The position numbers and the translations under genes are program-made. From assembly GCA_037974665.1 (NCBI GenBank), contig CM075770.1, forward strand, positions 7,142,501 through 7,206,500: a DNA stretch of 64,000 nucleotides, read 5' to 3'. Shown here one piece after another: positions 44,565-55,630 of this stretch. Within the stretch, counting starts at the first letter, position 1. Every line of letters begins with the position of its first letter. This DNA comes from Ehretia macrophylla. Its lineage: Eukaryota; Streptophyta; Magnoliopsida; Boraginales; Ehretiaceae. The notes below the pieces were generated by a model. That model was given only the letters and a program-made list of their open reading frames with translations, was not told the DNA's origin and did not search any database.

Positions 44565-46884
44565 AACCAATAGAAACGATTTCAGTGCCCTTCTCTAGGG
44601 TTAAAGCAAAACGCACCATCACCTGCAGCCCTTTCCTTTGTCGGGGACTTCGACAAAATGAAAATGGGTGGCATCGTCGTATGCTCCACTTTTGTTGCCT
44701 TAGTTTTTATCCTGAAGTACTCCTATGGCCAATATGTCACCCAACCTACTTAAACAACCGTTAGGCTTGGCCCCGTCCTGTTTGGAGAATGACCCCTTAT
44801 GGCATGGCATGGCTTAGTTAGTTATTCTCGCAGTTCAGATAAGATTCGGCCCGCCACTTCTTTGAAAGCATGGTTCTGGCCCCCCTCATTCTTTGAGCTC
44901 GTCCATTCGTTGGGTGATCCCTTGCTCTCACGTTTGAGTGTTTGGTCGTCGTTTAGGCCTGTGAGTGACATTTATGCTCATTGTAGTCATCTACGAGGTT
45001 CTTCGCACCTGGATAGTACTAGGACCGCTGTGCCCCAGGCTTAATCAGATAAATCTGCCCCAGCCTTTAATCAGATAAATCTGCCCGCCCTATGACCCAC
45101 CACTAAAAATGAACCTTGCAATGAGACGTGGACATTCCCTATGCTGCGGTTCCCTCCGGTCCGTTCCCGGGTTGGGTTAGGGGAACATCTGAGCGATTGC
45201 CTTCGCGGATCCAAACGTACTCACAAGGCACACAATAAGAATAAGATCAATAGAGACTTAATAAGGGGGGACCATTTGAGCTGCAGATTGTAATGCTCCT
45301 AGAGAGGCAAATTTCAAATATTAAGGAGTGAAAGTTCCCAAAATCAAGTAGTTGATCATATCCTTCTATGAATCGTACGAGCACATCCTCTGTCACCCCT
45401 CACCGCACTTACAGCTCTATACCCCAACCTAACTTGCTCTGACCAACTCGACCCATCAGTCTTCACCAGGTCGCCATCTTCTAATTTCTTCTTTGAAAAG
45501 ACACTAGGCAAAGTCGCTAGGGTTTTTGAGGCTTTGCCTCAACTTGGACAGAAAGCCTAGTTGCTTGTTTTGGGGTTGCTTGTTGACCAGGCTGGCCACA
45601 TAGTCAACCGTGGAGTCGACATCATTGGGGTAAGGTCTCATTTCCTGAGCAATTTCTTTCGTTCATTGGCAGATCTCCTTGATCCGTTCCGCCAGCTTGA
45701 GGTTATGTTGATCCGCATCCTTATATTATATGGAGTCGACAAGCCTTCTCCTTTCTTCTTCAAGGGAGCTAGCTTCCTCATCTGGCGAATGAGAGAAATT
45801 GAGATCGAAGAGCAGTCGCTTCGACGAGCCGGTACCGCTACCCCCCATTCAAAGAGGCAATCTATCCATGTACGAAAGCAGCCAATTCAGAAAGTCCTGA
45901 ATGTTCAAAGCATCCTGCAAGAAAGTGAAGGCACACGAAAAAAAGACTTTCCCTAAAAAAGCATTGGTGAAATAGAAAAGAAACATAAATTTAAAAAACG
46001 AAGGCAACAAGATTGAAAAAGATTCAACATTCTTGATCTTTCTTTTTACTAGTCTTATCGGCTAGAATAAATGGGTGGGTTGTCTCCTGTCTGATGATCT
46101 TTTCTATGGGTATAACTACTTTGAGCAATCAAACTTCGACCCAGATGTGCTTTCGCTTCGAATGTCCAAACCGTGGTCGTTATTGCCTGTATAGCTTTCG
46201 TCAGCAGAGATCTAGCAACGCATTCTAGGCACAGATCATTGGTATTGGATGTATCATTAGGTTGTGCAGAGTCAAATCTGCTCCATTTTTTTTTCCATTG
46301 CAGAAAAAAGATCCCTTACCCCTACTTTCAAACATGATGAATAGGAAGTCTGAGAGGCTGCAGGTACTATGGATCCTCTGACTCCCAATTGGGTTGCCTT
46401 CCCTGGTCTCATCGGTGTTACCTGTAGGTCGTGATGTGCCTTGAGATAGCCATCTCCTGTCCCCCTGCCGGTGGGGAATCCGCTCCTAGGTTGTCGCTCT
46501 GCTGCATCTGGCCCGTCCTCTAGGCACCTTTAGAAGGCCGGGAGTGTGACAACGTACATGCTTCCTTTTACTCCATAGGGTCTTCTCATCAGTTGCAGGG
46601 TTAAGTGGCCCGATATTGACTTGGCTTTGCCAAAAGGCCTCATCTCTAAAAGCCTAGCTTGCGAGGCGTCCATCTCGCTGTAGGATTCCAAACCCCGCTT
46701 CGCTCTTGTGACATGCTATGTTTCCCCTCTTTATTCCCAAGTAAAGGGTGAATCCCATGCATCAGTTTGTGGATCGTGGTCTCACACACCAATCCATATA
46801 GGTGACCTTAGAAGGTCGGTTGCCCTACCTAAACCAATCATCATATCGGTCCCTAGGCCCCATTGATAGAAAGGCTTGGCTTTA

Positions 46885-46917
46885 GAACCGTACATGGAGC
46901 TTCACCTCATACGGCTC
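46885..46917 (-). ncRNA. group II intron domain V (fragment)
   Basis: On the minus strand the 33 bases begin GAGCCGTATGAGGTGAA and end CATGTACGGTTC. They form the helix GAGCCGUAUG paired with CAUGUACGGUUC, including the AGC catalytic triad, around a short loop-and-bulge region. Domain V is the catalytic heart of group II introns and is common in plant organelle genes. The length is one base under the usual 34. I could not assign the host gene. In the nucleus it would be inert. Confidence 0.75.
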
Positions 46918-48180
46918 CTCTAGGGATAGAGGTAGGCCCAACCCAGGCTAGTGCAGTTAAGGTTGTTATACACGACCTCATAAGAAAAGAATGAAAAAAA
47001 TGATGTTTCTAGCTGTTGGTCTTTGACATAAAGAAATAAGTAATAATGAAAGGGACATCTGGAAATTTGGTCCTAGCTAGTGGAACAAGAAAGACATGGA
47101 TGGTTTACATGAGAAAACCAATAAAAAAATTACAAAAAAAACTCGAGAACTCCTATAACGGGTTTTCTGTAATTCCTGGAGAAACTTATTGAATTTCTGA
47201 AACATAAATAATAATGTTATACTTCAATTAAAGATCGAGTCAAGGGCTTTACAAAACAAAAAATATTTCTTAAGAACGTAGGTGACTTGCTTTAACTTTA
47301 AACGGCACCTTCCTTTTCTTAATATGAAAAGACACCAACCAGCTTTTAGATGAAAGAAATGAGGCCTTTCCTTGTAGGAATAGTTTTATAAATGATTCTA
47401 AATAATATGAGACCACCAAGGCCTCCCAAAAGATTATGAGTGAAGAAGATTCCAACAAACAAACCTTTGTATAGGCCGGGTATCATCTACATAACCGCAA
47501 AATTGGTTTCTTCAAGGAGAACGAAGCGAAGTCCCCCCTCAAAAGAGGGACAAGCATAACAGCTTCCGTATCAATAATTATTCCCCTGCTAGGCTTAATT
47601 TGGGCTTTTCAGTCTCCTTCTTTTTAATTGCACGAGATAAGGAAAACGGGATATCAAGCGGGGAAGACAGTAACGGTGAGGGAAAGGCAAGTAGTTAGAA
47701 GCAGGAAGCATAGGAAACAACAGTAAGAGCAAGAGTAGTTCGCAAGCAACTAAGAAGGAATCGGCCATTCAGGGTACCCCTTGATGAATGAGCATCAATC
47801 CTGGATGAAGGCGGTCTTTTTTTGTGGAAGGGAATCTTGACTAAAAAGATGCTTAGTGGGGCAAAGAGATTCGAAGGTTCAGAGATAGGCTAGAGTTAAC
47901 AAAAGGCCGATAAAGATTAACCTTTTTATTTGAGCCTAACTATATAATATATAAGGGGGAGCATAGATAGATTTAAGAAATGATTGATCTGACCATAAAA
48001 TAGGAATACGTACGGTACTCAAGCGGAAGTAGAGCAAAATGTTTCCCTTGAAAGAAGTACAAGCGAAACGATACATAGATCTGGCTGGGAAACTACAATC
48101 TTGCTTAGGTTACATTGGCAATAAGTACTTCAACCATTTTATTCAATTTTCTACTAAGTAAGCTTGCCCCATGAGACAGT

Positions 48181-48185
48181 GGACG
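48181..48185. repeat. target-site duplication, left (GGACG)
   Basis: GGACG immediately before the LTR at 48186 is repeated exactly at 58052-58056 right after the 3' LTR. Confidence 0.9.
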
Positions 48186-50609
48186 TGTGAAACCCCACTT
48201 TCCTGCTTATCTCGTTTTACGTGCTATACCTCGTTTTGCGTGCATATGATCTGTTTATGTGCTATAGGACCTAGAAAGTTATAATTTTGATGTCAATACT
48301 CCTAATACGTGCTAAATGTGCATTCATGAAATTTTTATCAAAAACGGAGTCAGAAATTTTATCGTCGATTTTCAATGAATAGTATTTTCGAAACACGTCC
48401 GCTAAAATTTTGAAACTGGTCTTTTTAACCCTTCTAGACCTAGTCCACGGAATTTAATAGACCCGTGTTTGATGAAAACAGTTTTAAAATCGACTTAAGA
48501 ATTTATTAGGGTTTTTACACCGACTTTTGCGAAAATCGAGTTTTAAGCCGACTCGGGTGAAATTGTTGGATTGTAAAACTTCTTGTCACCTAAAAATAAT
48601 CCACTTGAGATATCTTGGGGGTTGCATAATTATTTTTAACTTGGTGAGCAATAGAATGCAATTAAAGTCATTAAAAACACAAAAATACTAATTAAAACTA
48701 ACTTTGACTTTGCATTTTTTTAATTGACCAAGCTTTTAAATACTACTTGTCATCAACACACACTCACACAACACAAAACACACTCCACAAACACACACAA
48801 GGCCGAGAGGAAGAAGAGAGAAAAAGAAAAGAAATTTCAAAGTTTTTCAATCCAATTTTTCAAAGAAAAACCTAGTTTTTGTCCGTAGAACTTTGCACCG
48901 ACTTGGATTCTGCTTGTTGGGCACGCAGAGCATGCATTCCTAGGCTTATATCGCATCTAAGGTGAGAGAAAAATTCTAGATCTCAAAATGTCATTTTTGT
49001 ATTTTTGCGTATAAATGAAGATTGAACCGTTAGAATTGAAATCTGATGATAGATTATTGCTCCTTGCATGCTAGGAATCGTTATATACTAATACTACGAA
49101 TTTCTGTCGGATGTAGCATAATTTTTATTTTTCGGGTATTTAATGTTGATTAAAATGTTCAAAGTTGAATTAAATGAGTTGTGTTGATCGAAATCGATTG
49201 TCGTCGATTTCTAAATACTTGATAATTACGTGTTAGCGTTGTTGTAATGCCGAATTTTCGATTACATTGTTCGTGTGAAAACCCGGAAAATCCAGCCATG
49301 ACATCCTAGGGTTTTAGGGTTATCGGGCATGATTTGGAGGTGTTATGGTGGATTTCCGAGAGGACTAATGTAGTAGGTTGAATGGGTGAGTGATAGGAGC
49401 TGATTTGGCAATGTTTGGATTAGTAGATTGTAAGTTATGAATTTTAGAAGTTTATGTGGTCATTCTTTAATTTCTTGAACGATACCTTTAGATGGTTGGG
49501 TGGTGTTTGAGTGTTGAATGGTGAGTTGTTGATGAGTAATTTAGGGTTTAATTATGTATATTATGCATGTCCGGTTAGATGGCCTACTTTGTCATCTAAC
49601 TACGTTGTTTGTTGTTTAATTTAATATTGATGTTATATTGATGTTATTGATTGATTATTATTGAATGCGGGAATCGGGCACTTTCGTTGTTGATCTCCCA
49701 ATTGATTGATTGATGATTGATTGATGATTAATGATTATGGAGTCTTGGTATGTGTATGCCACATCTCGGGCAACGTCGGGCTGTCGAGTTGATAACGGCA
49801 TGACTGCCATAGGCTACCCCCGGCTCGCATGACGGAGGTGTCATGGAGGGAGGGGCTAGTGAGGTACCTCGGGTGCGTGAGTAATGGGGAGTTATAAGAA
49901 GAATGGTTGAGATCGTGATGGCATTTGGAGCTACACCAAATAGAGTATCCTTTAATGAATGGTTATATAGTTATGTGATGATAATGTTATTATTGTTGTT
50001 GTGTGTTTACTTGCTCAAAGGACTAAATCCAGGGAGCGTAGTGAATACTGTCGAGATCTATCGGATCCTCACTGAGCTTATGTATGTAAGCTCACTCTCT
50101 ATTATTGCATGCTTACAGGTGTTGCAGAGCCGGATTACGGGTACGTGCCTCCTGAGGAGGAAAATGTGCCTTACGTGGACGAGTCATATGTTCCTGAGTC
50201 TTATCCATGATTATATGTTGTTTAAATGTCATGTATATTAGCTTAATAGACTTTTATATGCTTTATGGTTCTTATTGTAATAGATGTTGAAAGATGATGA
50301 TCCAAACGATGTTAATTTAGTGGCTTTCTTTTGTCTATGGTTAAGTTGTAGTTGTGTCTCAACTTATTTTTGAAATGTATGATAAAGTTGAGGTATTGTA
50401 TGTCATGTTGGAACGGAGGCGTATAACGAGGATGGTTTATTGTATAATATGGTTGTGTTGTATGTTGTTGTTTGTATTGAGGAATTACTGGATGTATGAT
50501 GTTTTATGAGGTTGGTTTAGAACTTCGGAAATCTGTTTACTGTCGTTATGCCGCCGAAATTCCGTTGCGTCCTGACTGATTATAGGTGGGGTCGAGTTGG
50601 GGCGTGACA
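48186..50609 (+). repeat. 5' LTR (2.42 kb)
   Basis: TGTGAAACCCC to GGGGCGTGACA. Contains a TTTTAAATAC-type TATA motif near 48734, a CA-rich stretch after it, and a TGAT microsatellite near 49704-49735. Confidence 0.95.
48733..48742 (+). promoter_or_regulatory. candidate TATA box of the LTR promoter
   Basis: CTTTTAAATA lies about 550 bases into the LTR and is followed within 30 bases by CATCAACAC, a plausible transcription start context. The same sequence is present in the 3' LTR near 56175. Inferred from motif and position only. Confidence 0.4.
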
Positions 50610-50616
50610 GTTTAAG

Positions 50617-50628
50617 TGGTATCAGAGC
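50617..50628 (+). other. primer-binding site, initiator tRNA-Met
   Basis: TGGTATCAGAGC seven bases after the 5' LTR edge. Confidence 0.92.
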
Positions 50629-50903
50629 GCATGTTAGTTGTCAGCCGGGAAATTCTCGGAATGTGGGTAATGGTCTTAGCATGAAATATGTATGAAAAGA
50701 AAGAAAAGTGAAATATGTATTGGTATGATTAAATGATTATGTGATTATGTGATTTAAGTGCTTATGTGATTATGTGATCAATTTTCTTATGTGATTGAAA
50801 CTTATGTGATTTATGTTCTTTATATGAGTTTGTTGTTATGTGTTAAAAGTTGTATATAATCTGTTTATGTGTTATAACCTGTGCTAACTCTTTGATTAGT
50901 ACG

Positions 50904-52150
50904 ATGGCCGGTAGACTGAGGACTCGTGGTAGGCCCGAGATTGTAGATGAGGTCCCTGGTAATGTGGCACAGGGCAGTGATAGAGGTGATGTCAGGTTAG
51001 GGTCAGCAATGGATCGGATTGCAGATTTGATGGCTGGGCAGGCCCAGTTGTTAGCAGGTTAGGCTGTTCAGACTCAGGCGTTGCAGGCTCAGATACAGAA
51101 TGTACAGGGAGGTAATCACGATCGAGGTACTATGAAGGAGTTTCTGGGGTACTATCCTCCTAGATTTCAGGGAGAGCCTGATGATAGGAAGGCCGAGTCG
51201 TGGATTAGTAAGTTAGAGAAAATTTTTGATTCTCTCGGGTACACTGATGAGAGGAAGGTGACTTGTGCTGTCTATTTGCTTGATGATGAGGCAGAGGAAT
51301 GGTGGCGCACTGTGAGAGCCAGTTGGGAGACCCGGGGTGTTCCGTATGTTTGGGATACCTTTCTGACTGCTTTTAGGGATAAGTATGTCCCGAGGGTTGC
51401 ACGAGAGAGGAGAGAGGCTGAGTTCTTGTCCTTGGTGCAGGGGGATTCTACTGTGGCTCAGTATGAGGCTACATTCACTAGGTTGTCCCGGTATGCACCG
51501 GAGTTTGTAGCTGTGGAGGAGAGGAAGACCCGTAGATTTATGTTGGGATTGAGGCCCGAGATTCAGGATGCAATGGCTCTGAATCGCTATGATATCTTCA
51601 CTGAGGCTTTTGATGCAGCTTCTAGGTTAGAGAAGAGGAAAGGGGATCAGATTGTCTCCAGTCAACCTAGTAAGAGGCCGTATCAGCCACAGGGCCAGCA
51701 GGTTATATATAGGCCTCCAGTACAGTAGGTTGTCTATAGGCCACCAGCCCAGCAGGGTTCTTATAGGCCACAGGGTCAGCAGAGTTACTATCGGCCTCAG
51801 TTTCAGCAGAGGCCATATCAGGTTCAGACTCAGTATAGGCCAGCGCAGTCTCAGGGTCAGTACAGGCCTAGTGTGGTGAGACCTCAGCAGCAGGCTGTAT
51901 CAGCTGCTTCATCAGCTTCTGGTTCTTCTAGAGGTAGTGTTAGTGCCACATCATCGCAGTGTAATTACTGCAAGCGCCCAGGGCATGTGGAGTCCGACTG
52001 CAGGGTAAAGGCAGGGACATGTTTGGGTTGTGGTAGCATCGAGCATAGGGCGAAGGATTGCCCTAGATATGCGAGGACTGAGGATCGGGCAGCAACTCAG
52101 AGTTACCAGGGTAGGCCTACAGGCAGTGTACCACAGCAGTAGCGGGTTCA
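50904..52150 (+). pseudogene. gypsy gag
   Basis: Starts MAGRLRTRGRPEIVDE at 50904. Capsid region: MKEFLGYYPPRFQGEPDDRK, LEKIFDSLGYTDERKVTCAV, EEWWRTVRASWETRGVPYVW, DKYVPRVARERREAEFLSL and GLRPEIQDAMALNRYD. A glutamine- and tyrosine-rich repeat stretch near 51680-51880 precedes two zinc knuckles near 51960-52061 (CNYCKRPGHVESDC and CLGCGSIEHRAKDC). Gag forms the particle and binds RNA. Broken by a few of the element's breaks. Confidence 0.9.
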
Positions 52151-52172
52151 GGCTCGGGCTTACGCAGTTGAT

Positions 52173-52560
52173 ATGGAGGAGATGCCTGAGGAGACTGCAG
52201 TTGTGGAAGGTAACTTCCTTATACTTGATCAACTTGTTAAAGTGTTGATTGATTCTGGTGCTAAGCATTCTTTCATTACTCCTGCTTGTGTGCAACGTGT
52301 TAAATTGCAACCTGAAAGATTGCCTTATGTGGTTGAGATTAGTACCTCTTTGACTGATAAGTATGTTACTAGCTTAGTATGTAAGGATTGTATAATACAT
52401 GTTAAGGGGCATAATTTTCCTTCGGACCTTATTTTATTTCCTATCCGGGGGTATGATGTTATTCTGGGTATGAATTGGCTTTCTAAGTATGATGCCCAGT
52501 TGAACTGTAGAACCAAGGTAGTACAGTTTCTTTTGCCAGATCAGCCAGTAGTAGAAGTAG
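52173..52560 (+). pseudogene. gypsy aspartic protease
   Basis: [20 protein letters not shown] carries the DSG active-site motif near 52251, followed by [14 protein letters not shown] and [20 protein letters not shown]. Same frame as gag and RT, so a single Gag-Pol polyprotein is expected, as in many plant chromoviruses. Confidence 0.88.
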
Positions 52561-52799
52561 CGGGTAACCAGGGTGCTAAGACGAGTTTTGTTATCTCAGC
52601 AACTAAAGCCGTTAAGTTGATGAGTAAGGGGTGTTCGGGTTATCTAGTTTATTTGATCAACAAGCCATCTGATAAGCTACAGCTAGAAGAAGTCCCTATT
52701 ATCTGGGAATATCCTAATGTATTTCCCGAGGAGTTGCCAGGATTGCCGCCTGAGAGGGATATAGAGTTTGTGATTAATCTTGTTCCCGGTACTCAACCC

Positions 52800-53420
52800 A
52801 TTTCTAAATCGGCGTACCGGATGGCACCAGCTGAGTTGAAGGAGTTGAAGACTCAGTTACAGGAGTTATTGAAGAAAGGATTCATTCAGCAGAGTTCTTC
52901 ACCTTGGGGAGGTCCTGTTTTATTTGTGAAGAAGAAGGATGGTACTTTGAGATTGTGTATTGATTACCGTGGTTTGAATCAGGTGACCATCAAGAATAAA
53001 TATCCTTTTCCTTTGATTGATGAGTTGTTTGATCAACTTCAGAGAGCCAAAGTCTATTCTAAATTTGATTTGAGGCAGGGGTATTATCAGCTTCGGATTC
53101 GTACGGAGGATGTTCCGAAGTCTGCCTTTAGGACTCGGTACGGGCGTCATGAGTTTGGTGTTATGCCCTTTGGTTTGACCAATGCACCGGCAGCATTCAT
53201 GGATCTTATGCATCGAGTCTTTCAGCCGTACTTGGACCAATTCGTGGTGATTTTTATTGATGATATCTTGGTCTATTCTAAATCTGAATCGGAGCACGAG
53301 CAACATCTACGGCTTGTATTGGAGAAGTTGCAGGAGCATCAGTTGTTTGCCAAGTTCAGCAAATGTGAATTTTGGCTGCAACGGATTTCTTTTCTTGGCC
53401 ATGTTATTACACAGAGTGGT
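52800..53420 (+). pseudogene. gypsy reverse transcriptase
   Basis: All RT blocks are present: [109 protein letters not shown], then [16 protein letters not shown]. This polymerase copies the element RNA into DNA. Confidence 0.93.
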
Positions 53421-53599
53421 ATTTCTGTAGATCCCACTAAGATTGAATCGGTGATGTCTTGGAAGCGGCCAGAGAGTGTTACTGATATCCGTAGTTTTCT
53501 TGGCTTGGCGGGTTATTACCGTAGGTTTGTCAAGGACTTCTCAAAGATTGCGGGGCCACTATCTAAGTTGACTCAGAAACGGACTATCTTTAATTGGGA

Positions 53600-54060
53600 C
53601 GAGAAGTGTGAGAGTGGATTTCAGGAGTTGAAAAAGAGGTTAACTACCGCTCCAGTACTTGCTCTACCAGAGGGGACCGATAATATGGTCATTTACAGCG
53701 ATGCATCCAAGGAGGGCTTGGGATGTGTTCTTATGCAGGATGGCCGAGTTATTGCCTATGCTTCTCGAAAGTTGAAGCCTTATGAAGAAAATTATCCGAC
53801 TCATGATCTTGAGTTGGCAGCAGTTGTCTTTGCACTCAAGAAGTGGCGTCATTATCTGTGGGGTAGTAGGGTTGAGATTTTCACTGATCATTAGAGTCTT
53901 AAGTACTTATTCTCACAGAAGGAGTTGAATATGCGCCAGAGGAGATGGATGGAGCTTCTTGGAGATTATAATTGTTCTATCAATTATCTGCCTGGAAAGG
54001 CAAATGTTGTGGCAGATGCTCTCAGCCGGAACGCTAGTATTTCTTGTTTGGCTGTCAAGA
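53600..54060 (+). pseudogene. gypsy RNase H
   Basis: [60 protein letters not shown] and [17 protein letters not shown] follow in order after RT. Confidence 0.88.
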
Positions 54061-54229
54061 AGTGGGAGATTCTTAAGGAGTTTAGTTATTGGATACCAGA
54101 GTTCACTCAGGTTAGGGTGATGTGTTCACATCTCCGTATTCAGCCTTTATTATTGTCTCAGATCAGGGAAGCTCAGCAACTTGATGTTAAACTTCAGAAG
54201 ATCAAGGATCAGATCACGGATGATCAATC

Positions 54230-55400
54230 TGACTTCAAACTGCATGAGGACGGTATTCTTCGATTTCGGAACAGGGTTTGTGTTCCCGATGAACCGGGCT
54301 TGAGGCGAGGTATTCTGGAGGAAGCTCATAATTCTAAATATACTATTCATCCCGGTGGAACCAAGATGTATCGGGATTTGAAGCAACATTACTGGTGGAA
54401 CAACATGAAAAGGGAGGTTGCTCAGTTTGTGTCTAGATGTTTGACTTGTCAGATAGTGAAAGCCGAGCATCAACGACCTGCAGGTTTGCTTCAGCCGTTG
54501 GCTATACCAGAGTGGAAATGGGAACATATTACGATGGACTTCATCACTGGGTTGCCTAGATCACCGAGGGGTAATGATGCAGTTTGAGTTGTCGTGGATC
54601 GTTTGACGAAGACAGCTCATTTTATCTCGATGAAGATGGGAGATGAGGTTACAAGGCTGACGGATCTCTATCTGGATCAGATTGTTAAACTTCACGATAT
54701 TCCATCTAGTATTGTCTCTGATCGAGATCCTCGATTTACTTCTCGTTTGTGGGAGAAACTTCAGGAGACTTTGGGTACTCAGTTGAACTTCAGTACCGCG
54801 TATCATCCACAGACCGACGGTCAGTCTGAGCGGACTATTCAGATTCTGGAAGATATGCTTAGGGCTTGTGTTCTGGACTTCGGGAAGAACTAGGAGAAAC
54901 ATCTACCACTTGTCGAGTTTGCCTATAATAATAGTTATCAAGCTTCTATTGGGATGGCACCTTTCGCAGCTCTTTACGGTCGTAAGTGCCGTTCACCTTT
55001 ATATTGGGACGAGGTAGGAGAGATGAAGACTGTTGATCCGACTATCATGCCAGAATTTCTTGAGAAGATTGAGAATGTTCAGTTGATCAGGCAGAGAATG
55101 CTTACGGCGCAGAGTAGATTCAAGAGTTATGCTGATAAGCGTCGTCGAGACTTGGAGTTTGCAGTTGGAGATCGAGTTTTCTTGAGATTGTCTCCTCGAA
55201 AGGGGTTTGCTCGTTATGGTAAAGGTGGAAAGCTGAGTCCGAGATTTGTAGGGCCGTTTGAGATTACTGGCAGGGTTGGTAAGTTGGCATATCGGTTGGC
55301 TTTACCGGAGAACTTCTCTAATGTCCACGATGTATTTCACGTGTCTAATTTGCGGAAATATAATCCGAATCCTTCTCATATTCTTGAGCCAGAGCCGTTA
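54230..55400 (+). pseudogene. gypsy integrase
   Basis: H2C2 zinc-binding region near 54327-54455 ([17 protein letters not shown], then CLTCQIVK). Core motifs: [39 protein letters not shown] and [17 protein letters not shown]-terminal region: RFVGPFEITGRVGKLAYRLA and FHVSNLRKYNPNPSHILEPE. Broken. Confidence 0.9.
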
Positions 55401-55429
55401 CAGCTTCGAGAGAATTTGACTTATGACGA

Positions 55430-55590
55430 GCGTCCGATTCGTATTCTAGATCAGATGGACCGAGAGTTGAGGTCGAAGAGGATTCCGATGGTTAAGGTGT
55501 TGTGGAAGCATCACGGCATTGAGGAAGCTACGTGGGAGAGACGAGATCAGATGCAGCAGCAATACCCAGATCTATTCTGTACATCAAGTA
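55430..55590 (+). pseudogene. chromodomain at the C terminus of integrase
   Basis: RILDQMDRELRSKRIPMVKV, then LWKHHGIEEATWERRDQMQQ and QYPDLF. This places the element among chromoviruses, with the Tekay-like variant of the domain. Confidence 0.88.
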
Positions 55591-55615
55591 AGAATGTCGA
55601 GGATGAAATTTCTAT

Positions 55616-55630
55616 AAGGAGGGGAGAAAG
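55616..55630 (+). other. polypurine tract
   Basis: AAGGAGGGGAGAAAG directly before and touching the 3' LTR edge. Confidence 0.88.

Larger units (their letters stand above)
44565..48185. other. mitochondrial-like DNA (NUMT), left part
   Basis: The texture changes sharply: balanced base composition, no LTR or 5S similarity, many short purine-rich stretches of plant mitochondrial style, and a group II intron domain V at 46885-46917. The 5-bp duplication GGACG shows it was once continuous with 58057-61906, giving about 7.5 kb in all. The open frames in it are short; the longest, at 45561-45956, encodes a product I do not recognise. A short tandem duplication (TAATCAGATAAATCTGCCC) lies at 45043-45087. 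Origin from another low-copy region cannot be fully excluded. Confidence 0.65.

Noticed and set aside
45561-45956. 131-codon open frame as a mitochondrial or host gene
   Set aside because: No recognisable domain or motif, and length is not exceptional for sequence of this composition. Left as unassigned within the mitochondrial-like segment.
49903-50241. Open frame of 112 codons, repeated at 57357-57683
   Set aside because: It is an LTR sequence present in both LTRs of the same element. No known LTR protein; best seen as chance.
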